From Ferrimonas futtsuensis DSM 18154 (GTDB lineage Bacteria; Pseudomonadota; Gammaproteobacteria; Enterobacterales; Shewanellaceae): a stretch of DNA of 64,000 nt. A program made the position numbers and the translations under genes. Position 1 is the stretch's first letter. The number at the start of each line of letters is the position of its first letter. The notes under the pieces were generated by a model, which saw only the letters and a list, made by a program, of their open reading frames with translations, was not told where the DNA came from and made no database searches. This document shows positions 1 through 8,494 of the stretch, one piece after another. Location of the stretch: the NCBI RefSeq assembly GCF_000422645.1, contig NZ_AUGL01000011.1:62001-126000 (forward strand), given 5' to 3'.

Positions 1-206
1 CGGGCGGCGTCGATGATGCACCACAGGTGCAGCACGGCGGCAATCACCGCGGGCACGATCAAAAAGTAGAAGAAGTAGCCTGAGCTGATAAAGACGAAAA
101 ACAGCAGCGCCGGCAGTATCCGTCCCTGCACCAGCTGACCCAGGCCGGGAATGAAGAAACTGCAGATGGCGGCGATGACATTGCCGGCGGAACCCTGTCG
201 GGACAT
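1..206 (-). CDS. Small multi-spanning membrane protein, TM2-like (3' end cut by window edge)
   Basis: The first 68 residues are visible; the C-terminus lies outside the window. The start is well supported by a perfect AAGGAGGT ribosome binding site four bases before the ATG. The protein begins MSRQGSAGNVIAAI and carries IPGLGQLVQGR, the proline-glycine-leucine-glycine-glutamine turn typical of small TM2/YozV-like membrane proteins, followed by very hydrophobic segments rich in Phe. Function is unknown. The family call rests on this one motif and the hydrophobicity, so treat it as tentative; that it is a real gene is likely. Confidence 0.6.
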   Translation of the reverse strand, partial: MSRQGSAGNVIAAICSFFIPGLGQLVQGRILPALLFFVFISSGYFFYFLIVPAVIAAVLHLWCIIDAA

Positions 207-303
207 ACAAACCTCCTTGCTTCCCTCGTCCTGAGGGTGCTGATAACTCAGTAATTTAGACAGTTATGTTAACACCGAAGCAACCTGGAGCAAGGCGAGA
301 GTG

Positions 304-1179
304 TTAGCGAGTGCGTCCCAGGAGATTGAACAGGGCGCCGCCGAGGATCAATCCTCCCCCGATCAGGGTCCATTGGGTGGGAATTTCTGCGAAGACCAGC
401 CAGCCCAGGGCGATGGAGAACAGGATCTGCACATAGGAGTAAGCCACCACCCGGTTGGCCACTTCACCCTGCAGCGCCTTGGTCAGCCCCACCTGGCCCA
501 CCTGGGTAAAGACGCCGACCAACAGCAACAGCCCCAGGGTCTGCCAGTCCGGGAGCACCAGATTGTCACCCAGCAACACCAGCGACAGGGGCAGGGCCAG
601 CATCGGGAAGTAGAGGATGATCACCGAACTGTCCTCGGTCTTGCTCAGTTTTTTCACCAGAATGTAGGCAATGGCACTGCCGCAGGCGCCCATCAATCCG
701 GCGGCGATGCTCAGCAGGGGCAGAGGGCTGCCGGTGGTGGACCACACCGGCACCATCATGGCGCTGAGGCCGGCCAGAGAGAGGGCGATGCAGACCAGGG
801 TAAAGCGATGGATCCGCTCCCCGAGGAAGTGGAAAGCCAGCAGGGCGGTGAAGACCGGATGCAGGTATTGCAGCAGGGTGGCTTCCGCCAGAGGCAGGGT
901 GGTGACGGCGTAGTAGACACAGATCAGCGCCAGGGTACCGGTGGCGCCACGGGCCAGCAGCAAGGGCTTGTTGTTGCCCAGAGGTGCCAGCCCCTTACGA
1001 CGGATATCCAGGTAGCTCAGCAGCACCGAGACCAGGGCCCGGGCGGCCACGATCTCCAGCACGGGAATGCCCCGGGCGCTGGACAGCTTGACGCAGGCGG
1101 ACATCAGGGCGAAACCCAGGGCCGACATCAGGGCGTAGTAGACGCTGAGGTTCTCATGGGGTGCGCTGGGGTTGGGCAT
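304..1179 (-). CDS. EamA/DMT-family transporter
   Basis: A 291-residue integral membrane protein with about ten hydrophobic segments arranged as two EamA repeats (residues about 12-140 and 155-288), the usual layout of drug/metabolite transporters. Each repeat ends in a characteristic element: LLQYLHPVFTALLAFHFLGE in the first and the AYSYVQILFSIALGWLVFAE stretch in the second. The substrate cannot be read from sequence; relatives export amino acids, nucleosides or other small metabolites across the inner membrane. It is a lone gene, divergent from yihY with about 230 bp between them. The ribosome binding site is weak. Confidence 0.85.
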   Translation of the reverse strand: MPNPSAPHENLSVYYALMSALGFALMSACVKLSSARGIPVLEIVAARALVSVLLSYLDIRRKGLAPLGNNKPLLLARGATGTLALICVYYAVTTLPLAEATLLQYLHPVFTALLAFHFLGERIHRFTLVCIALSLAGLSAMMVPVWSTTGSPLPLLSIAAGLMGACGSAIAYILVKKLSKTEDSSVIILYFPMLALPLSLVLLGDNLVLPDWQTLGLLLLVGVFTQVGQVGLTKALQGEVANRVVAYSYVQILFSIALGWLVFAEIPTQWTLIGGGLILGGALFNLLGRTR

Positions 1180-1412
1180 GGGCCTGACGGTCTCCGGGTG
1201 TAAGAGTGGCGCACTATAGGGTGGGGATTCTGCCGGGTCAACTGACGCAACCCTGTACAGGTTTGCTCCCGGTGTTATGATCCATTTATGGAGATAATAC
1301 TAAGTGCATTAATTATTTGCTCCATTCAGAACGTCTCACTGCCACTGAATGTAGGCGTCACCGCGAAGGAATCGGGGCCTCGTTCGAGTGGTGGTACAAA
1401 AACAGGATTACT

Positions 1413-2288
1413 ATGAACATCATCACCCGGGCGCGGTTGCAGTGGCAAAGCTTCCCCTGGCGGCGGATCCCCGCCTATTTCCACTTTCTGTTTCGGCGCA
1501 GCATGGAGAATCGCCTGCAGGTGACATCCGGCTACCTGGCCTACATGACTCTGCTCTCTCTGGTGCCCATGATGGCGGTGGTGCTGTCCATTTTTTCGGC
1601 GTTTCCCGGCTTTGTCGGGGTGAAGGAGCAGGTGGAGCAGTTTGTCTACACCAACTTCGTTCCCACGGCCAGTGGTGTGGTGCAACAGTACCTGACCGAG
1701 TTTGTTGCCAATGCCTCCAAGATGACCGCCGTGGGGGTGGTGTTCCTGGCGGTGGTGGCCCTGGCTCTGATCTCCGCCATCGATAAGGCACTGAACCAGA
1801 TCTGGCGAATTCAGCAGCGGCGTCGCTGGGTTTACTCCTTCTCCATGTACTGGATGATCCTGACTCTGGGGCCGATCCTGATGGGGGCCAGTATCGCCAT
1901 GACCTCCTACCTGGTTTCCCTGAAACTGCTCTCCGATGTCGGGTTGTCCGGGATGGTGCCCTTTTTTATGGCCAAGTTGCCCTTCCTGCTGTCGGTGCTG
2001 GCCTTTGTGCTGATCTACTCCCTGGTGCCCAATGCCCAGGTGCGCTTTCACCATGCCCTGACCGGCGCGGTGGTGGCGGCCCTGCTGTTTGAGGCGGGTA
2101 AGAAAGGCTTCGCCTGGTACATCACCACCTTCCCCTCTTATGAGGCGATCTATGGTGCGCTGGCCGTTATCCCGATTCTTTTCGTCTGGGTCTATCTTTC
2201 CTGGATGATCCTCCTGCTGGGAGCCGAGGTCACCGCCTCCCTGCCTGAGTTTTTTGCCGTGACCGAACCACAAAAGGACGTGAAATGA
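1413..2288 (+). CDS. yihY: YihY/BrkB-family inner membrane protein
   Basis: 291 residues, matching the E. coli YihY length. The ATG at 1413 was preferred over an upstream in-frame ATG at 1317, because the extra 32 residues are not membrane-like and the short form matches the family. The protein has about six membrane segments, the early [18 protein letters not shown] element typical of the family, and an [12 protein letters not shown] stretch in the cytosolic loop. Exact function is unknown; the old ribonuclease BN and virulence-factor BrkB labels are not supported for this branch. It heads a group yihY-lipoprotein-dtd, with madA further on, as in enterobacteria (yihY-dtd-yiiD). Confidence 0.88.
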   Translation: MNIITRARLQWQSFPWRRIPAYFHFLFRRSMENRLQVTSGYLAYMTLLSLVPMMAVVLSIFSAFPGFVGVKEQVEQFVYTNFVPTASGVVQQYLTEFVANASKMTAVGVVFLAVVALALISAIDKALNQIWRIQQRRRWVYSFSMYWMILTLGPILMGASIAMTSYLVSLKLLSDVGLSGMVPFFMAKLPFLLSVLAFVLIYSLVPNAQVRFHHALTGAVVAALLFEAGKKGFAWYITTFPSYEAIYGALAVIPILFVWVYLSWMILLLGAEVTASLPEFFAVTEPQKDVK

Positions 2289-2815
2289 TGAAACACTGGA
2301 TGGCAATGGTGATCCTGATGCTGATGACTGGCTGTGCGGCTACCGGTCAGTCTCAGGACCGCATCGACTTGAGCGGCAAAACCAATGAGCAGGCCACCGA
2401 GACGCTGCTGGAAGCACTGCAGGCGGAGGCCTACCAGGTGAAGCGAGCGGCCGCTGACCGGTTGCTGGTGGAGTATGATGGCAGCCACTTCATGCTGCAG
2501 CCCAGAATGTTGCCTGACAGCCTGGACCGGGTGGTGATCACCAAGTATTACCTGCTGCACCCCGATCTGGCTCAGACACCGGAGCTGTTGCTGGTGATCG
2601 GCAAGCTGAATCAGCAACTGGACTTTGCCAAGTTCATTGTCCGTCAGGAGGGGCGGGCCATCGAGGTACGCGGTTCCGCCACCTTCGTGGATGAGATCAG
2701 TTTGCTGGAACTGACCCGCTTCATGGCCTGGACCAATCAGGGACTGGCTCTGGTGCGTCAGCAGTTCCCTCAGGCCCAGCCCATGGCCAAAGAGGTGAAG
2801 CTGGGCGACCTCTAA
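2285..2815 (+). CDS. Putative lipoprotein, YbjN-like fold possible
   Basis: A 176-residue protein starting with a signal peptide that ends in a lipobox (LMTGC, Cys at about residue 14), so it is probably anchored to a membrane by lipid. The start overlaps the yihY stop in an ATGA arrangement, suggesting translational coupling; a second ATG directly follows at 2288. The mature part alternates predicted helices and strands ([20 protein letters not shown], then a hydrophobic [14 protein letters not shown]) in a way that recalls YbjN-type sensory proteins, but I see no diagnostic motif. Function is unknown. Its position suggests a role linked to YihY. Confidence 0.7.
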   Translation: MMKHWMAMVILMLMTGCAATGQSQDRIDLSGKTNEQATETLLEALQAEAYQVKRAAADRLLVEYDGSHFMLQPRMLPDSLDRVVITKYYLLHPDLAQTPELLLVIGKLNQQLDFAKFIVRQEGRAIEVRGSATFVDEISLLELTRFMAWTNQGLALVRQQFPQAQPMAKEVKLGDL

Positions 2816-2906
2816 GGTCCCGACAGTGCCTCTTGAGTTGAGGGGCGCTCTTCGCCACACTGATGCGCTTTGTACCTGGTGCAATTGGTTTTAGACGAGG
2901 TAACAG

Positions 2907-3344
2907 ATGATCGCATTAGTGCAGCGGGTCTCCACCGCCAAGGTGGAAGTTGAGGGGCGCATCACCGGCCAGATAGACCGGGGGTTGCTGGTGCTCCTGG
3001 GGGTGGAACAACAGGATGATGGCGAGCGGATGCGCAAGCTGGCGGACAAGGTGATGAAATACCGCATCTTCAGTGACGATGAGGGCAAGATGAACCTGAA
3101 TGTCCGCCAGGCCCAAGGCAAGCTGCTGGTGGTGAGCCAGTTCACCCTGGCGGCGGACACCGGCAAAGGGCTGCGACCCAGCTTTTCTGGTGCCGGCAAG
3201 CCGGATCAGGCCGAATCGCTGTATGAGGCGTTTGTCGCCTACTGTCGCAGTACCGGCATGGCCGTGGAGACCGGGGAGTTTGCCGCCGATATGCAGGTGT
3301 CGCTGACCAACGACGGGCCGGTGACTTTCCATTTGCAGGTGTAG
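2907..3344 (+). CDS. dtd: D-aminoacyl-tRNA deacylase
   Basis: 145 residues, the full normal length. The enzyme hydrolyses D-amino acids (such as D-Tyr) wrongly attached to tRNA and also proofreads glycine on tRNA-Ala. Diagnostic motifs are present: the N-terminal [13 protein letters not shown], the SQFTL element (residues about 77-81) and the C-terminal [11 protein letters not shown], which holds the Gly-Pro cross-subunit motif of the active site. An ACGAGGT ribosome binding site precedes the ATG. It lies about 90 bp after the lipoprotein gene and ends just before a strong terminator. Confidence 0.97.
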   Translation: MIALVQRVSTAKVEVEGRITGQIDRGLLVLLGVEQQDDGERMRKLADKVMKYRIFSDDEGKMNLNVRQAQGKLLVVSQFTLAADTGKGLRPSFSGAGKPDQAESLYEAFVAYCRSTGMAVETGEFAADMQVSLTNDGPVTFHLQV

Positions 3345-3371
3345 TGCCGTGTCGACAGTGGGCTGAAACGA

Positions 3372-3398
3372 AAAACGCCGCGGACTCCGCGGCGTTTT
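3372..3398. terminator. Bidirectional terminator between dtd and cheV
   Basis: A perfect 12-bp inverted repeat (AAAACGCCGCGG, loop ACT, CCGCGGCGTTTT) lies between two convergent genes. It has T-runs on both strands, so it can end transcription of both dtd and the cheV-like gene. Confidence 0.92.
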
Positions 3399-3416
3399 AG
3401 TGTGTGCTGATCCGGC

Positions 3417-4289
3417 TCAGTCGTGGTTGGCACCCCGGGCGATGGCCGACAGCAGCGCTTCCGGGTCGAACTTGCACAGACCTTCGTTGGCACCGCTGTT
3501 TTCGGTGTAGCGGCGGCACACGTCGCTGTTCAGCGAGGTGTGCAGGATGATGTAGGTTTCCTTGAGACACTCTTCACCGCGTACCGTGGTGGCCAGTTGA
3601 TAGCCATCCAGCTCTGGCATCTCGATGTCGGACACCAGGATCTGAATCGGCTGGCCCACATTGGCCTGGTGTTGCAGCGTCTCCAGGGCGGCTCGGCCAT
3701 TGGGGGCGCTGTGGTAGTCGATGCCATGCTGCTCCAGCACCATGGCCAACTGACGGCGGGCGAAGCGGGAGTCGTCGCAGATGAGGATGCGCTGGCCGCG
3801 GATCTCGGCCAGGGTCTCAGGGGTCAGGATGAGATCGTCCACCTGCTTGTTGGCATTGAGGCCCACGGTCTCGTTGAGGATGCGCTCCAGGTCCAGTACC
3901 TGCACCAGGTCGTGTTCACGACGAATTACGCCGGAGCTGTAGCTGGACTCCCCCAGCTTGGTTGGCATGGCCGCCACATCGTCGCTGTTGCAGTAGTGGA
4001 TGGTGTCGATGCCGGTCACCAGCAGGCCGAAGAACTTGCCCTGCACCTCACAGACCACCACCTGTTTGCAGTCATCGGGCCGCATGCCGATGGCGCTGGC
4101 CAGATCGATCACCGTCAGGGTGTGGCCCCGAAGGGGCATGGTGCCCACGACGCAGGGATGGCTTCCCGGAATCTGGTTGAACTGACGGGTGGTAACAATC
4201 TCCCTCACTTTCAGGGTCGTGATAGCAAAGGCGCGCTTAGGGCCCAGGGTGAATACCAGAAACTCCTGGCGATTGTTCTCTTGAGTCAT
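3417..4289 (-). CDS. cheV: CheV-type chemotaxis coupling protein (CheW-REC)
   Basis: 290 residues from the ATG at 4289; an upstream extension to 4367 is open but not family-like. Residues about 8-150 form a CheW domain (EFLVFTLGPKRAFAI, then REIV...IPGSHP). Residues about 165-285 form a receiver domain with the acidic pair in LICDDSRFARRQ, the phosphoacceptor Asp in SDIEMPELDGY, the HTS threonine/serine position and the conserved Lys in LCKFDPEAL. CheV couples chemoreceptors to CheA in the cytoplasm and tunes adaptation. It is a lone gene lodged between dtd and madA, far from any che operon seen here. Confidence 0.93.
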   Translation of the reverse strand: MTQENNRQEFLVFTLGPKRAFAITTLKVREIVTTRQFNQIPGSHPCVVGTMPLRGHTLTVIDLASAIGMRPDDCKQVVVCEVQGKFFGLLVTGIDTIHYCNSDDVAAMPTKLGESSYSSGVIRREHDLVQVLDLERILNETVGLNANKQVDDLILTPETLAEIRGQRILICDDSRFARRQLAMVLEQHGIDYHSAPNGRAALETLQHQANVGQPIQILVSDIEMPELDGYQLATTVRGEECLKETYIILHTSLNSDVCRRYTENSGANEGLCKFDPEALLSAIARGANHD

Positions 4290-4449
4290 CCCACAAATTC
4301 CAACAGACGGCAGATTATTAGTTATATCGACCACCGCGGCACAGGCTTGAATCCGCGGTTCGCTCAAGATGCCTTGGTCGGGTCAGGGTGTCCAGTTTAA
4401 CTGTGATATTCTCACCGCTAATTTGCTCTGAAACAGGTTATGGCCCCCG

Positions 4450-5301
4450 ATGAAGCTGCTTGCCCCCACCCCAGACCAATTGTCACAGGCATTCGAGTTG
4501 AGATACCGATTGCTCAGAGCCCCCTGGGGACAGCCCAGGGGCAGTGAGCGGGATGAATTGGAGGCCGAGGCGATACACCGCGTTCTGGTGGATGATTTGG
4601 GCAGGGTGGTGGCCACGGGGCGCCTGCATCGCCTGACCCCGTTACGAGGGCAGATCCGTTATCTGGCGGTGGAACCCGAGCTCCAGGGGCAGGGATTGGG
4701 GGCCCGGCTGTTGACGGCTCTGGAGCAGGCGGCAGATGAGACGGGCATGGAAGCCCTGGAGTTACAGTCCAGGGAGGACCAGACCGGTTTTTACCTGGCC
4801 AGGGAGTACCGGGATCTGGGGCCGGGGCAGACCCTGTTTGGCACCATAGGCCACAGGCGCATGGCCAGGCTCTTGCCGGGGGCGGTTGCCCGACTGACCC
4901 AGACCTGGCATCAGACCATCCCGGTGTCCGAGTTTATGCGGGTGGAGGGGCTGAGCTTCGACGGCCAGAGGTTTGAGACCCGGGCCAGCTTCGAGCGTGG
5001 TTGTAACCTGCATGGCACTCTGTTTGCCGGCGCCGGCTATACCCAGGCGACACTGACCGGTTGGGGCCGGGTCTGGCTGGAGTTGCAGCTTAAAGGTGTG
5101 GAGGGGGAGATTGTCCTGGCCAGGGCCGAGGTCAAATACAGCAAGCCGGTGCGCCACACCCCCCATGCCTGGGTTCAGGCACAGGAGCTGGATCTGTCGC
5201 GCCTGGCGCAGGGGCGCAATGCCAAGGTGCCTCTGACCATTGAGCTGGCGGACGGACTGACCCTGGAAGCGCTGTTTGCGGTATTGCCGCCCAAGGCGTG
5301 A
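4450..5301 (+). CDS. madA: Malonyl-ACP decarboxylase MadA (YiiD; GNAT-hotdog fusion)
   Basis: 283 residues. An N-terminal GNAT domain (residues about 10-135; acetyl-CoA loop around LAVEPELQGQGLGARLL) is fused to a hotdog-fold domain (about 150-283) with the family signature CNLHGTLFAGAGYTQATLTG. E. coli YiiD, also annotated as a fatty-acid biosynthesis protein FabY, has this same architecture. It was shown to decarboxylate malonyl-ACP to acetyl-ACP, helping to start fatty acid synthesis. Conserved Asn and Thr residues of the hotdog motif are present. The position after yihY and dtd matches E. coli, with cheV inserted between. A strong terminator follows. Confidence 0.88.
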   Translation: MKLLAPTPDQLSQAFELRYRLLRAPWGQPRGSERDELEAEAIHRVLVDDLGRVVATGRLHRLTPLRGQIRYLAVEPELQGQGLGARLLTALEQAADETGMEALELQSREDQTGFYLAREYRDLGPGQTLFGTIGHRRMARLLPGAVARLTQTWHQTIPVSEFMRVEGLSFDGQRFETRASFERGCNLHGTLFAGAGYTQATLTGWGRVWLELQLKGVEGEIVLARAEVKYSKPVRHTPHAWVQAQELDLSRLAQGRNAKVPLTIELADGLTLEALFAVLPPKA

Positions 5302-5333
5302 TGGCCAGACTCCCTCCCGGCCTCAGAAACAGC

Positions 5334-5356
5334 AAAGCCCCGCAGTGCGGGGCTTT
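5334..5356. terminator. Rho-independent terminator after madA
   Basis: A perfect 10-bp stem AAAGCCCCGC / GCGGGGCTTT with an AGT loop, followed by TGTCTTTTT on the plus strand. It sits between the convergent madA and DUF3014 genes and could serve both. Confidence 0.9.
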
Positions 5357-5372
5357 GTCTTTTTGCGGGCAC

Positions 5373-6248
5373 TCAGTCGTTCATGGCGGCTTTGAAGCGG
5401 CGTAGGGTGGACTTGAGCTTGCCAGCGTTTTCCGGCCCCATGCGCAGCATCAGTTTCTCGGCATCGCTCATCGCCTCCAACTGCTCATCCTGGAAGGTGT
5501 AGTTCACCGAGTGGCTTTCCAGGGCGATGGCGGTGTCCATCTCCGGGGCGGCCAGCATCAGGTTGACGGCGTCCATCATCCGGTCGCGGAAGCCGTCACT
5601 GTATCCGAGCTCGGCGTAGGCCTGCTCGAACAGGGGCTCCATCAGCAGGTAGCTGTCGCGCAGTGCCTGTTCATCCAGGCGGTAGAGGAAACTGGTGTAG
5701 GCATCGAAACGGTGGAAGCCGTCGGGGTCCAGGTAGAGCTGGCCATTCACGTCCACCGCTTTGAACTCTTCGGTGAGCTTCTTGAACGGGCCCTGGGTGC
5801 GCAGCACGTTGCCTTCGGCCAGGTTGTCCACCAGGCTGACGAAGCGACGGACCAGGCTGTCGGAGACCAGAAACTGGCCCAGTTGCATGCCATCGGCCAG
5901 CTTGTTCAGCTCACCCTTGGCGAAATCATCGGATTCGCCCAGGCTGGGCAGCACGATTTCGGGTTCGGGCTCAGGCTGGGGTTCGGGTTCCACAACGGGC
6001 TCGGGCTCGACCAATGGCTCTGGCTCCGGCTCGGGCTCCACCACGGGTTCGGTGGGCAGGGGTTCGGCAGGGACCTCCACCGCAGGTTCAATCACCGGCT
6101 CAATGGGGTCGGCGGTGACCTGGGGCGTTTCCGGCTCGCCGGCCAGATAGACCCAGGCTCCGACGCTGAGCAGGATCACCAGCGCCACGGTCCCCATCAT
6201 GAGGGTATTGTTGCTGGAACTGGAGGTATCGCGTTCGTTGGAATTCAT
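5373..6248 (-). CDS. DUF3014 domain protein, membrane-anchored with Pro-Glu linker
   Basis: 291 residues. A cytosolic Ser/Asn-rich tail is followed by one membrane segment (about residues 15-36, MMGTVALVILLSVGAWVYLA). A long low-complexity Pro-Glu-Val linker (about 40-100, repeats such as EPEPEPEPLVEPEPVVEPEP) comes next, then a globular helical domain beginning near LPSLGESDDF. The globular part fits DUF3014, a family of unknown function in Gammaproteobacteria. The rigid acidic linker probably projects the domain into the periplasm. It is a single gene downstream of recG. Confidence 0.82.
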   Translation of the reverse strand: MNSNERDTSSSSNNTLMMGTVALVILLSVGAWVYLAGEPETPQVTADPIEPVIEPAVEVPAEPLPTEPVVEPEPEPEPLVEPEPVVEPEPQPEPEPEIVLPSLGESDDFAKGELNKLADGMQLGQFLVSDSLVRRFVSLVDNLAEGNVLRTQGPFKKLTEEFKAVDVNGQLYLDPDGFHRFDAYTSFLYRLDEQALRDSYLLMEPLFEQAYAELGYSDGFRDRMMDAVNLMLAAPEMDTAIALESHSVNYTFQDEQLEAMSDAEKLMLRMGPENAGKLKSTLRRFKAAMND

Positions 6249-6308
6249 CTGGTCTCTCTACTCCTGTGCCGACCCGAACTTTCATTGTGCAAAATTAGCC
6301 CGGGCTGT

Positions 6309-8396
6309 CTAGGCTTGGCTGTAAATCTCTCGCCCTTTTAACCACCTGTCTATAAGCGGCTGCACACTTTGGGGGTGATTCCGCATCAGGTGTTCCGCCA
6401 ATCGCTTCACCTGGGGGATGAGGGCGCCATCCCGAACCAGGTCGGCTATCTTCAGATCCGCCAGGCCGGTCTGCTTGGTGCCCAGTACTTCGCCGGGCCC
6501 GCGAATCTCCAGATCCCGCTGGGCGATGACGAAGCCGTCGTTGCTTTCGCGCAGGACACCGATGCGGGCCTGGGCTGTCTTGGACAGGGGCGGATGGTAG
6601 AGCAGCACACAATGACTGGCGGTGCTGCCGCGGCCGACCCGGCCTCTGAGCTGATGCAACTGGGCCAGACCCAGTCGCTCCGGGTTTTCTATGATCATCA
6701 GGCTGGCGTTGGGGACATCGACCCCAACCTCGATCACCGTGGTGGCCACCAGCAGATCCAGGTCGCCCGCCTTGAACCGTTCCATCACCTGCTGCTTTTC
6801 TGCAGGTTTCATTCGGCCATGTACCAATCCGACCCGCAAATCAGACAGTTGTTCCCCTAATTCCACGGCGGTGTCCTCCGCCGCCTGGCATTGAAGCACC
6901 TCGGATTCATCGATAAGGGTACAGACCCAATAGGCTTGCCGGCCCTGCTCTTTGCAGGCCTGTCGCACCCGCTCCACCACCTCGTGGCGGCGGTTGTCGC
7001 CGATGGCCACCGTGGTGACCGGTGTACGGCCAGGAGGCAGTTCGTCGATGATGGAGGTATCCAGATCCGCATAGGCGGTCATCGCCAGGGTTCGGGGAAT
7101 GGGGGTGGCGGTCATGATCAGTTGATGGGGGTAGTTGCCCTCTTTGAGCCCCTTTTCCCTCAACTCCAGTCGCTGATGCACCCCGAATCGGTGTTGCTCA
7201 TCGATGATGATCAGTGCCAGATGATCGAAGCTAACCTGATCCTGGAAGATGGCGTGGGTGCCGACAATCATCTTGGCGGTGCCGTCGGCCACGTGAGCCA
7301 GGGTCTGCTCCCGGGCCTTGCCTTTGAGCTTACCGGCCAGCCAGGCCACCGGATACCCCAGGGGTTCCATCCAGCTGGCAAAGGCCAGGGCGTGCTGTTC
7401 CGCCAGCAGTTCCGTGGGGGCCATCAGGGCCACCTGACGTCCCTGGCTCAGGGCGGTCAGTGCCGCCAGGGCAGCCACCAGGGTTTTGCCTGAGCCTACG
7501 TCTCCCTGCACCAGGCGCATCATCGGCTGGCTGGCGGCCAGGTCGGCCCGGATCTCCGTCACTACCCGCTTCTGGGCGTTGGTGGGGTCGAAGGGGAGCC
7601 GGGCCAGGAAGTCGTTCTCCAGGGCGGCGTCCACGCTCAGGGGCAGGGCGCTGTGCTCGTCGGCACTCTGACGCAGCTGCAACATGGAGAGGTTCTGCGC
7701 CAGCAGCTCCTCCATGGCCAGGCGCTGCTGGGTGGGGTGTTGCCCCTCGGCCAGCAACTCGACGTCGGCCTCCGCCGGAGGCCGGTGCACATACTCCAGG
7801 GCCTGCTCCATGCTCATCTGCTGGTCGTAGAGTCCGTCAGGCAGCAGCTCGGGGACCCTGGCATTGAGCAGCTTGTCCACCGCCTGCTCCGCCAGCTTGC
7901 GCAGGCTCAGCTGTTTCAGTCCCTCGGTGGTGGGGTAGATGGGGGTGAGGCGCTCCTCCAGCTCCAGGCCATTGCCTTCACCGGGCAGGCTGTATTCCGG
8001 ATGGATGATCTCCAGCCCGTGGAGGCCACGACGGATCTCGCCGAAGGCGCGGATACGCTTACCGGTTTGCAGGGTGTTTTTCTGGGCCATGGCGAAGTTG
8101 AAGAACCTCAGGGTGAGGCTGCCGCTGGCGTCCATCATCTTGACGGTCATCATCCGCTTGCGGCCATAGGTCACCTTGCTGGAGAGGATCTCCCCTTCGA
8201 CGGTGCCGTGGATGCCGGGCATCAGCTCGGCGATGGCCCACAGCCGGGTGCGGTCTTCGTAGCGCAGGGGCAGGTGGAACAGCAGATCCTGAACCGATTC
8301 GATGCCAATTTTGGCCAATTTCTCTGCTACTTTGCTGCCGACACCCTTGAGGGAGGTGATGGGCAGAGCCGCCAGATCCGTCACTCTGTTGTCCAC
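6309..8396 (-). CDS. recG: ATP-dependent DNA helicase RecG
   Basis: 695 residues, the usual length. RecG remodels stalled replication forks and branch-migrates Holliday junctions. The N-terminal OB-fold wedge domain begins after ITSLKGVGSKVAEKL. The helicase core has Walker A GDVGSGKT, the DEQH-type box IIIDEQHRFGV, motif III TATPIPRTLAM and motif VI QLRGRVGRG. The best start is a GTG at 8396. In E. coli recG closes the spoT operon; here an acyl-CoA synthetase gene has come between trmH and recG. Confidence 0.97.
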   Translation of the reverse strand: MDNRVTDLAALPITSLKGVGSKVAEKLAKIGIESVQDLLFHLPLRYEDRTRLWAIAELMPGIHGTVEGEILSSKVTYGRKRMMTVKMMDASGSLTLRFFNFAMAQKNTLQTGKRIRAFGEIRRGLHGLEIIHPEYSLPGEGNGLELEERLTPIYPTTEGLKQLSLRKLAEQAVDKLLNARVPELLPDGLYDQQMSMEQALEYVHRPPAEADVELLAEGQHPTQQRLAMEELLAQNLSMLQLRQSADEHSALPLSVDAALENDFLARLPFDPTNAQKRVVTEIRADLAASQPMMRLVQGDVGSGKTLVAALAALTALSQGRQVALMAPTELLAEQHALAFASWMEPLGYPVAWLAGKLKGKAREQTLAHVADGTAKMIVGTHAIFQDQVSFDHLALIIIDEQHRFGVHQRLELREKGLKEGNYPHQLIMTATPIPRTLAMTAYADLDTSIIDELPPGRTPVTTVAIGDNRRHEVVERVRQACKEQGRQAYWVCTLIDESEVLQCQAAEDTAVELGEQLSDLRVGLVHGRMKPAEKQQVMERFKAGDLDLLVATTVIEVGVDVPNASLMIIENPERLGLAQLHQLRGRVGRGSTASHCVLLYHPPLSKTAQARIGVLRESNDGFVIAQRDLEIRGPGEVLGTKQTGLADLKIADLVRDGALIPQVKRLAEHLMRNHPQSVQPLIDRWLKGREIYSQA

Positions 8397-8494
8397 AACT
8401 ACTGTAAATATGATCAGATAATAGCAGTCCTGCCTACGGGAATCAGCCCCTTATGGTTCGGGGCCCCATGGGCCCCCGAGTGGTGCGGTGCTTG

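Noticed and set aside
5940-6130. Pro-Glu repeats of the DUF3014 protein as a sequencing artefact or CRISPR-like array
   Set aside because: The repeats are irregular, in frame and typical of periplasmic linkers.
8450-8490. GGGGCCC-rich palindrome near the acyl-CoA synthetase stop as a terminator
   Set aside because: There is no T-run on either strand, and pairing is mainly G/C palindromy.
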